Shown one piece after another: positions 12,531-24,788 of a stretch of 64,000 nucleotides of DNA (the stretch's first letter is position 1; each line of letters begins with the position of its first letter). The DNA lies in contig NC_092184.1 of the NCBI RefSeq assembly GCF_043641665.1, positions 16,738,108 to 16,802,107 on the forward strand. Reading direction: 5' to 3'. Position numbers and translations under genes: made by a program. The notes under the pieces were generated by a model. It saw only the letters and a list, made by a program, of their open reading frames with translations. It did not search any database and had not been told where the DNA came from. This DNA comes from Enoplosus armatus. Lineage: Eukaryota > Chordata > Actinopteri > Centrarchiformes > Enoplosidae.

Positions 12531-15500
12531 TTACAATTTACAACACAAAAAAGGTTCATGTTCAATTCATCTTTTATGCTTTTAATCAATAAAAAATGAA
12601 TTAAATTCTTCCACCATTACCGATCAGTTTTCTTACCATCCTGTCTTACAACATGCCAGTAATGTGAAAACACAAACACTCATGCAGACTTGAAAGCATC
12701 TGTTGTTGTTGTTGTTAAAAGTGACAAACAACATCAAAACTTTCAAGATTTCAGTCTAGCCTGAGCTTGATGCGGTCAACTCTGGTTGGATCTTGACTGG
12801 ACTCAAAGTGAAAGACCAATGTCTTCTTTTCACTTTCAGAGCACCAGATTTAGCCAACAAACCCAGACTTGCCCTGGTGGTTCAAATGGTCCTGTCAGTT
12901 TTCCAGTTGGCACCCATTTAGTAAAACAAAGCCTTTATTCCCTGTCATTCTCTCCATCTGTCCCTTCTCCTCCAGCTTTCTCAGTAGCTGCTCTCTTTCT
13001 GTCTATTTCCTCATATCTCTCCATTACTTTTTTCGTCCCATTCCTTTCTAAGCGTTACTGTACTTGTTTTTTGTCTTCATTTCGCTAATCTTCAGGGTAT
13101 TCACACAATAATTGAGCTGTGACTTCTATCCTCAGTGGAGCTCACCAAAATACAACTCGCTCTACTGCTGCTACTTCCTTTACTAAAATAAATCCATGGG
13201 AGGAGGATAAGAGACAGACTCAACTCTGGGTATATTCATATGTCTGTGTGTCTGTGTGTGCACATATGTGACAGCAGAGAGCAGCTGGACAAAGGGGTGC
13301 AAATAAATAATACATGGAAGACATCTTATAGACTCCCCATGGAGAGAGTAAAGCAGGGATGGATTTGGAGAGGAAGGAACAGAAGGATGGATGGATTTGT
13401 TGTGTCCACCCATCTTGCATCCTAAGATGCAAGCAGACAGTGGCTTCAAAAAACAGGAGAGCGGGATGATCAAAATGATTTGGGACGTGTGAGAAAGTGA
13501 ATGATGAAAATGGAGGCAGGTACAGTGAACTGTGAGATGGGACGATGTCACAAATAGCGGATAAGACAAGAGTAAAGAAAGTTGAGACAAGGTGAGGGAA
13601 GATGAAACAACAGATGAAATCTGCCTCAAGACAAATTCGCTAAATTATTGAACGTAAAGTGACGTCGTCCCTCAGTTTAGGGCTTAGATTCTGTTAGCAA
13701 GAGAACTTTAACTGATTCAGTCTTTGTGTAATACATTCATCTCCTACTGCTGTAAAAGATTGTGGAGCAGGTCAACTAATTAAAAAGAATATCCACATAT
13801 TGAGCCAGTTAAAACACCCTAACAATGTACCTGAACAAAATAATGGATAAATGGTTGAAATAGCTTAAAGTAACAGATAAACAGGTGAAACAGTTAGCGT
13901 ATTGTAATGGATAAAGGATTGAAATAAGCTAGTTAGCTAAAAGTAATGGATAAACAATTGAAGCAGTTAGCTTAATGTAATGGATAACTGATTGAAGTAA
14001 TTAGCCAAAAATAAAGGACAATCGGTTGAAATTGTTGAAATTCAGTTCAGCTTCCACTCTGTGTAGTAGATGCATGTGTGATGTCAAACTTAACCAATCC
14101 AACCTAAATATTGACAGTTCAATACAACAATATCCAATTTTATATCATTAATAGTTAATATGCAGTTTAAATTCAATTCAGATGAACACATTTGAAGAAG
14201 ACATTTGATGAAAGGTTGCAAACAAACGGTGTATAGGACTTTACTCTGCTCTTTGTTGGGCATAAGAATGCCTCGAAGCTCTTAGCTTGAATTCATCGCT
14301 TAATTCAACTTCTTCAAGTCTGAAATTCAGTAGCTTAGTCTCATCCTGGGACACATGGTCAATTAAACATGTTGGGACTGGGCACTTAGTTTGATTTGTT
14401 TCCTGATCAATAGGTTAATTTTTTGGCCACGTTAAAGCCAAACTGACCTTCATTAGATGTGCTCCCTGCATGTCACTTTATTTATACAAACACTTTTCTG
14501 CAGACTATAGGAGCCACCATTTTTTTCCACTGTCTGCTCAGTTGTCTAATAAAATAATGCAGGTCCCTAGATGTTTTCTCCAAGTAATAGCTATGTATTT
14601 TGGGAAGAAAAGTGTCTTATTTTTAGACTTGACATTAAGACAAAGAACTCCAGTGATAGTCCACAACAGTTTGGGTCACTTGGCACTGGTTCTGAAATAG
14701 AATTTAGTGCTCGTTGCAAAATATCACAGAAGGCATTTTAGCGTTGACATCTAAAACTCTCTCTAAACCGGTATGATACCGTTGGCCTTGGGGAGCTGCT
14801 TGATACTATTTCCCCGACAGCCCCACCCAGCTTTTTAAGCCACTCTGACTCCACCTCTGTAGTCTCAGCACAGGATAAATAATGCAGCGCCTCTTATAGT
14901 GTTCATGCTCTTGTTGCTTCTCCCAACACGTAAGTTCCACAGAAGTGCTTCAAACACTCTGAATCCCTTTTATACTGTATTCTTCTCTCTTTTACAAATG
15001 AAAAGAAGAAAATGACAAGCAACAAGGAGGGAAGAGAGAAAGAAAGACGAGGTCAGAGTAAGAAAAAGGAGGATGATGAATGATAGACCTCAAAAGATGT
15101 GTTTACCGTACTTCACGAGTCGAGAAGAGACTTATTTTAGATCCAAGGAGGCCTGCGGGTCAATGTAGAAGCAGCAACAGCATTTGGCTTTTGGGAAATC
15201 AATGCTGATCCTAACCGTACTCTTTCAGCTACTAAAGTCTGAAGAGCTGCTTTGATGTAGGCCACAACTTCAAGTCAGTAAAATGTTATTTGGATTAGAG
15301 TGCCCAATTTCACTGTTCTAAAACCAAAAATCATGGGACATCAGTCATGGTCTTAGGGTGAGACTGCAGTCACTCTGTCCCCCACCTGTACAAATTGGCA
15401 CAAATTCTTTGAATCTTTTACCCTTGTTTGATTTCTTAAGTCATGTCCTTTTCGTCTAAATGGCAAATTAAACATACCTCAAAAATGCAGTCATGTGTTT

Positions 15501-15981
15501 GCGTGGGTTAGCCATTATGAATAATTTGGCATCCCAGCATAAGATCCATAAAAGTTCTGTGTAGCAGCGCAGACTTAATTCATTTATGCATGTTTGTTGG
15601 AAGATCACATTAAGGATGGAACAAGTCTGACATTTACGTTTATTTTTACATTTCTCTCTTTACATTTCAAAAACCTACAGTTTCATAAGGGTGTGTTGAC
15701 TTTTTATATCCACTGCAAACAGATTCAGTGTCAGACTCTCAACCCACAAGTCCAGCTATGAATAGCCGCAAAACATCACAAGAGAAGAGACAAATTAACA
15801 TAAAAATATATATATAATACAACATTGTTTTACCAGAGTAAAGGAGAGCATTCAATGGTGCAAAATAAAACAAACACAAAAGAATAAACCAAAAAAAACA
15901 AGATCCCTAGGAAGGTCTACATTATTATAATAGAAAGATGATAGATATTCAGTTATACATCAGACAATATACAGGTCATCA
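12531..15981. other. Non-coding DNA around the minisatellite
   Basis: Holds a (GTT)n run near 12700, a CT-rich stretch at 12940-13050, a purine-rich stretch at 13320-13600 and the 34-bp minisatellite. The 148-codon minus-strand ORF at 13183-13629 is Ser/Leu/His-rich because of the purine-rich strand. No gene recognised. Confidence 0.65.
13841..14036. repeat. Minisatellite, six copies of a unit of about 34 bp
   Basis: Successive units start at 13841, 13871, 13905, 13944, 13978 and 14012, each beginning TAATGGATAA or a variant (TAACAGATAA, TAAAGGACAA), followed by a GRTTGAA block and then AGTTAGCT(T/A)AA. Spacings are 30, 34, 39, 34 and 34 bases. The units differ by scattered substitutions, so the array is not recent. 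It is too diverged, and has no conserved-repeat/unique-spacer alternation, to be a CRISPR array. Confidence 0.85.
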
Positions 15982-16362
15982 TCAAACAAACAAGCAAGAC
16001 CATATCATCATTTTAAGCTGCTTTTTAAAATAAGCTTTACTAATCGCTTCTGTTAAGGAACATGGTACCATTTTCCACTGAGTGGTAGCTCTGTACAAAA
16101 CAGTTCTCTGCTCAGCACAAGTTCTAGGTGAAGGAACTACTACATGACCTTGCGTTACCCATCTGGTAGTATGAACGTGTCTGCCATTATTAATGTGAAG
16201 ACCTTCTCCTCCGGGTGTCCACCTCCTACAGATCTGTGTGATCTGCAATAAATATCTGCAGTTTTTAACTCTCAGGATCCAGAAACACCTACTGTTGGTT
16301 TTTAAAGTGGTATTCCCATTTGTATTTCCGTCAACAGAGACAGTCGATTGAAGATGTAACAA
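15982..16362 (-). pseudogene. LINE ORF2 C-terminal remnant
   Basis: The 126-codon minus-strand frame contains, from about residue 60, VHTTRWVTQGHVVVPSPRT followed by EQRTVLYRATTQWKMVP and AYFKKQLK. This order (an HxYNTR-like stretch, a basic VVP.xRT segment, an RxxLYRAxxxWNxLP-like segment, then a FKxxLK tail) is the pattern I know from the extreme C-termini of fish non-LTR retrotransposon ORF2 proteins, after the reverse-transcriptase domain. No reverse-transcriptase catalytic motif (F/YxDD) is present in the window nearby, which fits the usual 5' truncation of LINE copies. The element's 3' UTR would then run toward lower coordinates, about 15.7-15.98 kb. The first 55 residues do not look like anything I recognise. 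Confidence 0.5.
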
Positions 16363-16709
16363 TATAAAAACTAAATTCTCTGCTCAACATATGTAAGCAT
16401 CTTGTTGTACTTGGTCTGTTGTCTTGAGAATATTAGCTATTCTGATTGACTTTACCTTGTCTCAAATTGCGCCACAGAGTGTGCATTAATATGAAATAGT
16501 CACTGGATCATGTTTTTTAGCTCCCCAACACTATATGATCCTGGCACATACAATAAATCTCCTGCAGGTTCTGAAAATATTTTAAAATCATGTTGTATAG
16601 GCTAAATTAGGTACCATATAAGTAGCATGAAATCTTATCGAACATTTTCAGAATTAAATAAAAATAATTCGAGTGGAGTGTTTAGAGTCTCCGTCACAAT
16701 CGCTGGGGT

Positions 16710-16950
16710 ATAATGGCGGGTTTGTTGATTGAGCCCTTTGTCATGCAAGAAGTGACGAATCTGTTGACCAATCAACAGACTGCTGTGTTTCTAGCTCCAT
16801 CTTTAAGTCCCGGGTCAGTGTGCCAGGGACCTCAACAGAGGGGTAACAAAAAATGGGAATGGAGTGGTTCTATTGGTAACACCCACAACGCGAAAATAAC
16901 CGTGTAACGAACTGAACTGAACTGGACTGCTTGGTGGAAACGCGGCTTAT
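16710..16950. repeat. Possible MITE with GGTGGAAACGCGGCTTA end
   Basis: The segment contains TGACCAATCAACAGACTGC, TTTCTAGCTCC, GGACCTCAACAGAGGGGTA, ACACCCACAACGCGAAAATA and AACGAACTGAACTGAACTGG, ending GGTGGAAACGCGGCTTA. I recognise this order from a non-autonomous DNA element common in teleosts. There is no second copy in the window, so this rests on memory. The 64-codon ORF over it is incidental. Confidence 0.4.
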
Positions 16951-16959
16951 GTCACCATG

Positions 16960-19900
16960 CAGAGATAAGCACATGTTGACACTTGAAATATTTAAAATTA
17001 TTTTTGTCTGATTAATCTATCTATATACATATGTGTAAATCCCTACAATAACACAGAAAAGAAAAAAAACAGTCATCCAAAAAATGTCTAATCCTTGAAG
17101 CTTCACCTTGGATGCTTGCCAGTTTTCTTTCATGGGTTGTCAGGTTGTAATAATTCTTGATAAATGTACTTGGAACATAATTTTGGCTTTGAATTGGAGG
17201 TACTTAAAACATTTCAACTCACAACCCATGTGAACCTTTTTTTTCTTTCATCCAGAGACTGAGGCTAAAAAGCTGTGATAAATATAATAAGCACATTGGT
17301 ATCCTGTCATGTGTAAAAGCACCACGGGTAGGAAACCCTGGACTGAAACATATTCAAGAATAATTTATTGTGAGGCTGGCACCCACAGGTAGAATGGTTC
17401 TCAACAGGTTACAACAAATGCTAACAACTGATGACAAATAGCATGCTGCACATTTGTCCGTGGACTGTAACTAATGCATTTTTATGTTAATCCAAGTTGT
17501 TCCAACAACTTTAACCTTCATGTTTAAAAATCATGCTATGAAGCGCTACTACTTCAACAGGCCAAGACCCACAGTGGTCGGCCACTCGCCTCCTGTAGGG
17601 TAACAAAATGTGCATATTGCATTCAAACTTTCATGAATTTCATGCAATGTCACGGCTATACCGAGCAACAACATGAGTGCTCTCCAGACAGCAAATCAGA
17701 GAGAGGCTAGTCTTTGATGAAATGTAGTTCACCTACTTGGAAATGAGGAAAAACAGCCAATGCAGCATCGCTTGCCAATCCTTTTGGGGTTTTGTCAGGG
17801 GGTTTTTCACTGTCTCCTTTTTCTCAAACACAGACCCAGTGACGATCTGATGGCAAGATCTCCTGCTTCTGCTTTCCAGGCGACATCTTTTCTTTCCTCT
17901 TGTTTTGACTACCGATGTCAATTTTAGAAGCTGATGATGTTTTCTGTGATACTATTAATATATGACACTTACTCACTACTTATTGAATGTGTGACCCGAG
18001 CCATCCGTGAGCTCCAGGTGCTGCGTTTACATGCGTAACCAAGTCACTGTCTTCTAAGATCATGTAAAAAAAGACATAATACAGTTTTCATTTATCAAGA
18101 TAAGGGATTAATAGAAACATAGTTAGCTACTACACTTGTTGGAGAAACATGATATACACTTGGTTTCAAATTAGGTATTTACAAGAGCACAAGACACTGT
18201 GTGTATGTACCACTGTGATAGCAGCCCAACGGGAGAAAACATTATTAACAGTTGGGTTCTTGTATTCCACATAATAACTAACCCTGAATCCAAAGTCTGC
18301 TTAAACTGAACCTGAAATAAATGTCTAAAATAAGTTGGTTTCTACAAGTGAACTATACACTAAATGTAGAAAGAAACAAACAGTCAGAAATAACTTCCAA
18401 CTTACTACTATGACTTTTCATTTGACACCTAAAACATGTCATTCTTGCATCTAAATATAGTACAGTAAGGAGTAGGGAAGACAATACCAGCTACAACACC
18501 AGCAGGTCGTAGAGTAACCAGGTTATTGTGGGTCATGTAAGAGTGTTGTCCAGTTAATTTCTTTAATCTGATCTCATTTACTAACCTAGTTGCTTGTGTC
18601 CATATAAATGTAGTCAATGTGCCTGCAGCTCTCAGCCCTCCCCTCATATTTTACAGATTAAAAAAAAAGGCTTTGAGGATGTAATGCACTCTTAATTAAT
18701 TCAAGCACTAATGTTATCATTTGCCTGGGTTAGAATTACATTTTTTGTTTTACTTGATTGGGTTCTGGACTGGGAGAGTTAAACAATTCCCACCATATAA
18801 AGCTTTGTACGTGTTAATCTCAGTATTTACAGTGTAGGTATCAATGGCTGAGTTGCAATACTCCAGCAGGTCAATCCCACATAGTGCAAAAAGGAAAAGA
18901 CCACCATTGAGTATTTAATAATGCATGAAATAGTGTTGAGTAATGTAGCAATGCCAACAGTACATGCTTCTGGCAGCATTATTAACTACAGGCCAGGAGG
19001 CTGCATTACTGTGGGGACAGCCAGATAGTCTGAAGGGGATTATATAATAGCACCAAAGGAGATATGACTAATGCAGCGATATGACAAAGGAGATATGACG
19101 AATGCACTTCCCAACAGGCAACAAGCCACTGGCTGGGATATAAGCCCTATGGACCTGTATCCACCAATCACCTTTATTTATTTTTAGCAAGAAGTGCCCA
19201 ACAGCTGCGTTGGGAGGTCACTAGTCTCTATCTTTAACTAGAAAGTTTTTAGCTTTCAGCACCTGGCACTTGAAGTGCTAAAACACATGCAGACTTCTCT
19301 GCGCTGTCAACAGCTCATACTTCACACTGTAATGGAAGGCAAGTGACGATGTAAGAAGACGTCCTCAGAGGAAAGTATTCTTCAGCCTAAGGAGGAGAAT
19401 GACACATAGACCTGTAGGAGATTTTTCACCAGGGCCAACAGGGATATGGAGATTATGAGTAATACAACAGTAGTGAAAGTATACTGTTTTTCTAACAGTA
19501 TGCCTGAAGAGCTTTAGTCTAATTTTCTCTGTGGCCTAAATACTGTATGTATTTATCTGCAGCTTCAGAAAAGGATTTACTCACAAATAATTGATAAATA
19601 AAGACTTCCAGCAGCAGATTAAAGAATGGATTCAGAAAAATGGAGTGCATGCTTTATTTTTGGTTAGGTATCACTCTAATTAACAGCTCTTTCATTTGAT
19701 GAATATTCTTTGTTCTCCCTCTCTTTGAACGGTTAAGTCTGATTAGGACAATACGTACAGGAAAAATGCTCCACCCTTGCATACTCCTACACTGACATCA
19801 TCAGTCTGTGATATTCACTGTATTTCAGGAGTTTTTCCATGAAGTGCACCACTAATAATAAAGCACCACTCCTTCTCTACCTGTGTCATATCCAGCTACT

Positions 19901-20354
19901 TCAGTGAACAAGAAATTTCCTTTCAGGAAAAAAATGAGAGTATTGGCCTTTACTCAAAACACAGCATGTTTTAGGATGCATTTTATTATGATCTACTGAG
20001 GCTACCTTCTTTGGAGAAATTGCTCTGTTCTTCATCCCAAATATAAATTCTCCTTGTATGGTGGTTTGTGCACTGTGGTGGGGTATTGCTCTTTGATTTG
20101 TAAGAGGGCCGACACAAAAACCTCACATTCAGCACTGATGTTTTATTAGCTGAAAAATGTCTCTTATCAATTCTGTTATCAGTCCATTGTAGCTGCTGGA
20201 ATAACAAAAACTGCATTACAAAACATTGGGGGCCTGAAACTGCAAGATACATCAACAATAACTTTTACTTTTTTTCTCTAACTTTACAAAGACTTACTCT
20301 AAGACAGGACATTGCTTTTGGGAGAGTGTTTTTTACTTTAACCTGCACTAAATA
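16960..20354. other. Non-coding DNA, no gene seen
   Basis: AT-rich, with no long repeat that I recognise and only ORFs of 60-90 codons. A near-duplicated GGAGATATGACTAATGCA/GGAGATATGACGAATGCA pair occurs at about 19058-19105. Confidence 0.6.
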
Positions 20355-20880
20355 AATTTTTCAGCCACTTGGGGGCAGTGGAAACAAGTTGCGAAAATAC
20401 AATTGACATATCACCTTTTAATCTGATATGGCAAACTTTTACCCATCCAGCAGTTGTTACGGAACAACATTATCATTCACTTGGAGTCGTGTTACTCCCT
20501 TTTAGATTCGGTAAAGCTTTGGTCTCTACCAACTTCAGCCTGAAATTCCTGGCTCTTTTGCTGCTAAATGCTCCACTATGTTCATCAGATAGTCTCCAAC
20601 GGTGTCTGTCTGCTGTTTGGCGCTGAGCTGATAGTGTACAGTGGGTTTTTAGAGCTTTTTCTCTGAAAACAGCTGCAACAACACTGTGAAAACGGTGCGA
20701 GGGAACCAAAACAGTAAAGTTGTGGGCCAGACAGCCAAACAATGAGCTTTACGCAGCGTTATACTGAGTTTCAGCTGAGGGGAGCTGCAGATTCAGGTGA
20801 TGATTCTCTGTAGCTTCATCACTGCGAATGACACCTTTCACATATTTTTTGACATTGTCATTTGATACATTGTTATTATT
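20355..20880 (+). repeat. Dispersed repeat with CACTTGGGGGCAG head, copy 1
   Basis: It begins TTTTTCAGCCACTTGGGGGC and continues TATCACCTTTTAATCTGATA, TGCTGCTAAATGCTC, GTGGGTTTTTAGAGC and GAGCTTTACGCAGCG, ending near TTGATACATTGTTATT. A shorter, more diverged copy follows directly. I recognise these blocks as a frequent teleost repeat but do not know its family. ORFs on both strands here are shadows of repeat sequence. Confidence 0.65.
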
Positions 20881-20919
20881 GAAGTATTGATTATGCCCGC
20901 TTTAAACTCAAATTGATAG

Positions 20920-21190
20920 ATTTTTTTCTGACCACTCTGGGGCAACAGAACAAGCTGTAAACACATTAATGACATATTATCACCTTATGAAGTTGGTATG
21001 GTAAATGTGTTTGCAACCTGTTGCCTTTTTACACACCCAGAAGATACAAAACAAAATTGTATTGGGGGGCAAGTTTCTGGCCATTTGGGAAATGTAAATC
21101 CAATATCTCACTTTTACATGTTTTGGTTTCCACCATCTTCAGAGGGAAATATGTGACACTTTAGCAGCTAAATGCTCTGTTATGTTTTTT
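20920..21190 (+). repeat. Dispersed repeat with CACTTGGGGGCAG head, copy 2 (partial)
   Basis: It repeats the first half of the preceding element in the same orientation: TTTTCTGACCACTCTGGGGC, a shared ATTATCACCTTATGAAG block, GGTTTCCACCATCTTC and TAGCAGCTAAATGCTCTGTT. It ends where copy 1 continues with its second half. Confidence 0.55.
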
Positions 21191-21214
21191 TTGTCTTTGC
21201 ACAAGTACCGACTA

Positions 21215-21242
21215 ACACACATACACACACACACACACACAC
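21215..21242. repeat. (CA)n microsatellite
   Basis: About 12 CA units with one TA interruption. Confidence 0.9.
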
Positions 21243-21929
21243 CAGCCAATGAGCCACACCATTTCTAAATAATGTGGATCAATGTACAACACAGTAGTGC
21301 ATCAGCTGGTATTAAATCACCCTATCACACTGCAGAACACTGACCAGCGGGCCCATTCATCATCCAATTATGGGCCAGCATGCTAAACAGTGACACATAA
21401 CTCTGTGTCTGTCAGGAGGAAGAAGAGCACTCGGGAAAACAGCAGGCAGTCACATGTACAGATGTGCACGCCTGTAAATGTGTCTGTAAGTACAGGATGT
21501 ACACATTCATAATAAATACAAATACACACACTGACACTTATGATACTTGCTACATAGAATTGTGGAAGTATTTCATTCTTTTTTTGCATTATGCCTTTTT
21601 CATCCAGCCTTTCCTTCTCTCATTAACTTCTCATTTCAACATAAACCCGCAGTATCCCTGTCAGCACTATCCATCCACACACATCCACACAAAACTGTTG
21701 CAGAATGAGTCTCCTCTCCTACCGTGTGATAGATAATAGATCAACCAGCTCTAGGGCCCCCCCACACACACATTTCTCTCTTAACGCAGAACATACACAC
21801 ATAAGTTAGACTCCTCCCTTGCAGTGTAGTAGATAATAGAGAACCAGAGGCCCTTGCCTTCTACCTGCAGTACTGGGTCATTAAGTTGCTGCAGACACAG
21901 TGTGAAAGCAGACGGCATGTTAGACAAGG

Positions 21930-22085
21930 TGAGACGTAAGGAGAGACTAAAGAAGAGGCTGGACAGAATGTGAGGAGGAGAGTGGAGTGAGTGAGAGACA
22001 GAGGGGATGAGAGGACAGGGGAGGGACAGGGTGGAAGAGAGACAACAAGAAACAGAGTGACAGAGTGACAGACAGAAAGAGTTTG
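21930..22085 (+). repeat. Purine-rich tract
   Basis: Dominated by GAGA/GGA/ACAGAGTGACAG motifs. The minus-strand ORFs over it (about 115 and 86 codons) are serine/leucine/proline-rich products of this composition. Confidence 0.75.
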
Positions 22086-22484
22086 GTGGGTGGGATGTGA
22101 TGAAGAGATGAAACATTTCACCCATCATTAGTGAAGTTGTGCCAGTCTCTGAAGCTCCCTGAAGGCCTCGATATGGAGGGTCGAGCTAGGGTGTTGCTGT
22201 TTCAATCAGTCAGCAGTACATCGAGTTTCACTTTCTCGGGCACCACTGCTGGGAACTTAAAATACGAAAAATCCACCAAGCAATTTACAGCTGTGTAACC
22301 TTCAATTCACGTTGCCTGGAAACATTGGTTGAATGCCCTCATTCCAAAATGGTGTATATTTATTTTAGACAACAATTGCTGCCTGAGATGCATCAGCCAA
22401 TAAAACACAAGTATTTTAAGGCCAGTGATGGTCTCAATAAATCGCTTCTGTGCTTGTTTCTCTAACCCTATTTTGCACTTCTCT

Positions 22485-22760
22485 TGCTTCTCTAATGCTT
22501 CTTGTGCGCAGGAAAGGTTGCTGGTTTGCACCCGGCAGTACCAGCAGGATAAATCTTGGTGGTGGGGGGGTGAAAAAGCTGCTGCTTGCTAGATGCCCTT
22601 GAACAATGCACTTAACCCCCAGCTGCGCCAGTGGAGCTGCTCAGTGGCAGATCAGATCAGCCTCTGGTTGTGCCGGGCAACCTCTAGGTGAGAATATATA
22701 ACTGTGCAAGTGTAGAACAGGGTGCTCCTGGAAAGGAAAAGAGCATTCATGCACAGCAAA
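22485..22760 (+). mobile_element. tRNA-derived SINE-like element, diverged
   Basis: The segment has the order of parts of a teleost tRNA-derived SINE: a diverged head around CTTCTTGTGCGCAGGAAAGG, a B-box-like GGTTTGCACCC at 22523-22533 (consensus GGTTCGANTCC), a middle with TGCACTTAACCCCCAGCTGC, and a tail with GGTGCTCCTGGAAAGG-like sequence. The B-box resemblance and the CACTTAACCCCCA block are seen directly; family membership is from memory. The copy is old, and its A box is not clear. Confidence 0.5.
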
Positions 22761-23516
22761 ACTACAACAAAGACTGTAATATGACTCACTATGTCAACAA
22801 TAGTTTACTTTACCTTCATGTTGCTGTACCAGTCAAGTATAGAGAGAATAGGCATCCATTTTAATTGTCTTCCAAGGGTGCTGCTGTGGTGTTTATAAAG
22901 TTTAAAATACACATGTAAAATCAGTGTGGGACCTCAGTACCAAGACTGGACATTTAATTTGACAAAACAATGAATTTGTCCCACCTGTGCTGTAATATAT
23001 GTAATGTTGATAGATAAAAACGATGACTGTACTAAACATGCGCATGCAAGATAACCTCTGCAACCTGCTGCAATGGTTTATTATTGAGTCATAGCTTTAA
23101 TGCACAGATTACTATACAAGTGGTGTAATGTTTTATGGTCAACTAGAGTGTCTGATGATCGGAAGGTCATACAGATATGTTCTTTCATTACAGCCATTAT
23201 TTACTTTTTCATGTGTATGTAATGTGTCTGAACAAGCTTGATTTAAGTGTTGCATTATCACGTTTTCTTGTGGTAGTACCAGGGTTTATCAATACAAGTG
23301 AAGTCAGTGCTGAAGGAGGAACTAATTGTTCTCTTTAGTCATACTTTATTCATCTCCACTTGCCTTTGTAAACTTGTAAAGTGGAGTTTTGAGTGCAGGA
23401 TTTAAAATTTATTTTGTACTGGAAATAAGATGTTCCAAATGACTTGATAGTTATGGTTGCTAATGCTAACTAATGACAGCAAACTTTAACTATATATGCA
23501 TGTATAACTGAGTACT

Positions 23517-24350
23517 TAGTAGGGTTGGGTGATATATCAAATATAAATATAAGATATATCAACATTCAGTTAATTTCAATCTTTGTTCTTGCACAATGTG
23601 TAAAACGTCATGAAAATCAAGTTTTTAAACGTGAACCAACAGTTTATTTTCAGTCTAAAGTAACAGAGATGATAGCATAGCTGACTACATTAGATGTCTT
23701 GAGTCATAACTGTCCTGTGAAGTGTGATGTGAATAGTTACATATATTGCATACATGGAGCAGTTTATGGGACTGTTGTGATATCAGGTCTCTCCGCCTGT
23801 CTCTAGGTGACTAGCCGGCTCTGGCTATCTCACAACGACCGCGTCTGAGAGGAACAGAATGAAAACAAGACTGCGCTCTGTTTGTGTTTGTTAACGACAC
23901 ATTATCTCTGGTAAGTCGACTGATCAGGGTGCTGATTCGACTACATTCAGTCTGTCCCTACCTGCTGGGCAGCTAACAGTAGCTAACAGCTGTCTGCAGA
24001 TATCAGGCTGAGGTCTAGTCAGGAAACACAAACAGCAGGAACAGATGAACTGGTGTGCCGACTTTTCTGCTCTACTGAAACTGACAATTACAGTGGATGT
24101 CTGAAGCACCTGGTTCTCAGAGTCCATAGCTGCGTGGGATAACCTGTATATTTTGAATGTGCAGCTTTGCAGGTGGTATAGGTCTTTTATGATTCATTGC
24201 AACTACCTTGCACATGAAGTCCTAAAAAATATATTTCAGTCTTGTTGTCTTGTTACACTTTTTTTTATTTATCCTGTAATAATCCCGTAACTGTGGCCAC
24301 AGTGGCTGCAATTAGAATTAGAAAAGTTACATAGTCTGGCTTTAGCTGTG
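23517..24350 (+). repeat. Possible composite dispersed repeat
   Basis: It starts with TAGGGTTGGGTGATATATC, the head of a widespread teleost MITE-like repeat. Further on lies CGACCGCGTCTGAGAGGAAC, GCTAACAGTAGCTAACAGC (a direct CTAACAGTAG/CTAACAGCTG repeat) and an end AAAAGTTACATAGTCTGGCT that I also associate with fish repeats. Whether this is one element or two adjacent ones is unclear. No coding sequence is convincing here. Confidence 0.35.
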
Positions 24351-24752
24351 AATAAATTACTTTCCCTTATACTCTACCTTGCAAAAAACAAGAATAAACC
24401 TCTGTCAAGCATGCACACACACATACACACACATGCACACAATACGCCTCGCAATCACACACATTCATATGCATAGTACCTACACGTACACACACTCAAC
24501 AAGAAAGAACGAGAATCAAGACGAGAGTGTAATTGCGACCTAAATCCAGTGATTAGAGGGAGTGAAGCGGAGAGAAGCTGATCAGCTGATTTGGTTGATT
24601 AGCCTGACGCTGACGACTTTAATTCACTGCAGAGTCAGACAGAGGACATGGCAGCACAAAGGAGTGTACCACTGCCTCCTTTTATTTGCAGAATAGCCTC
24701 TCCCTCACTTAGTCAGCAGTACTTTGGCAAAGCATAAAAGAGTATGTGTTTC

Positions 24753-24788
<36 letters not shown>

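Noticed and set aside
13183..13629. 148-codon minus-strand ORF
   Set aside because: Ser/Leu/His/Pro-rich product of a purine-rich plus strand; no domain.
13841..14036. CRISPR-like array
   Set aside because: Units are contiguous, diverged and AT-rich, with no constant repeat alternating with unique spacers, and the DNA is vertebrate.
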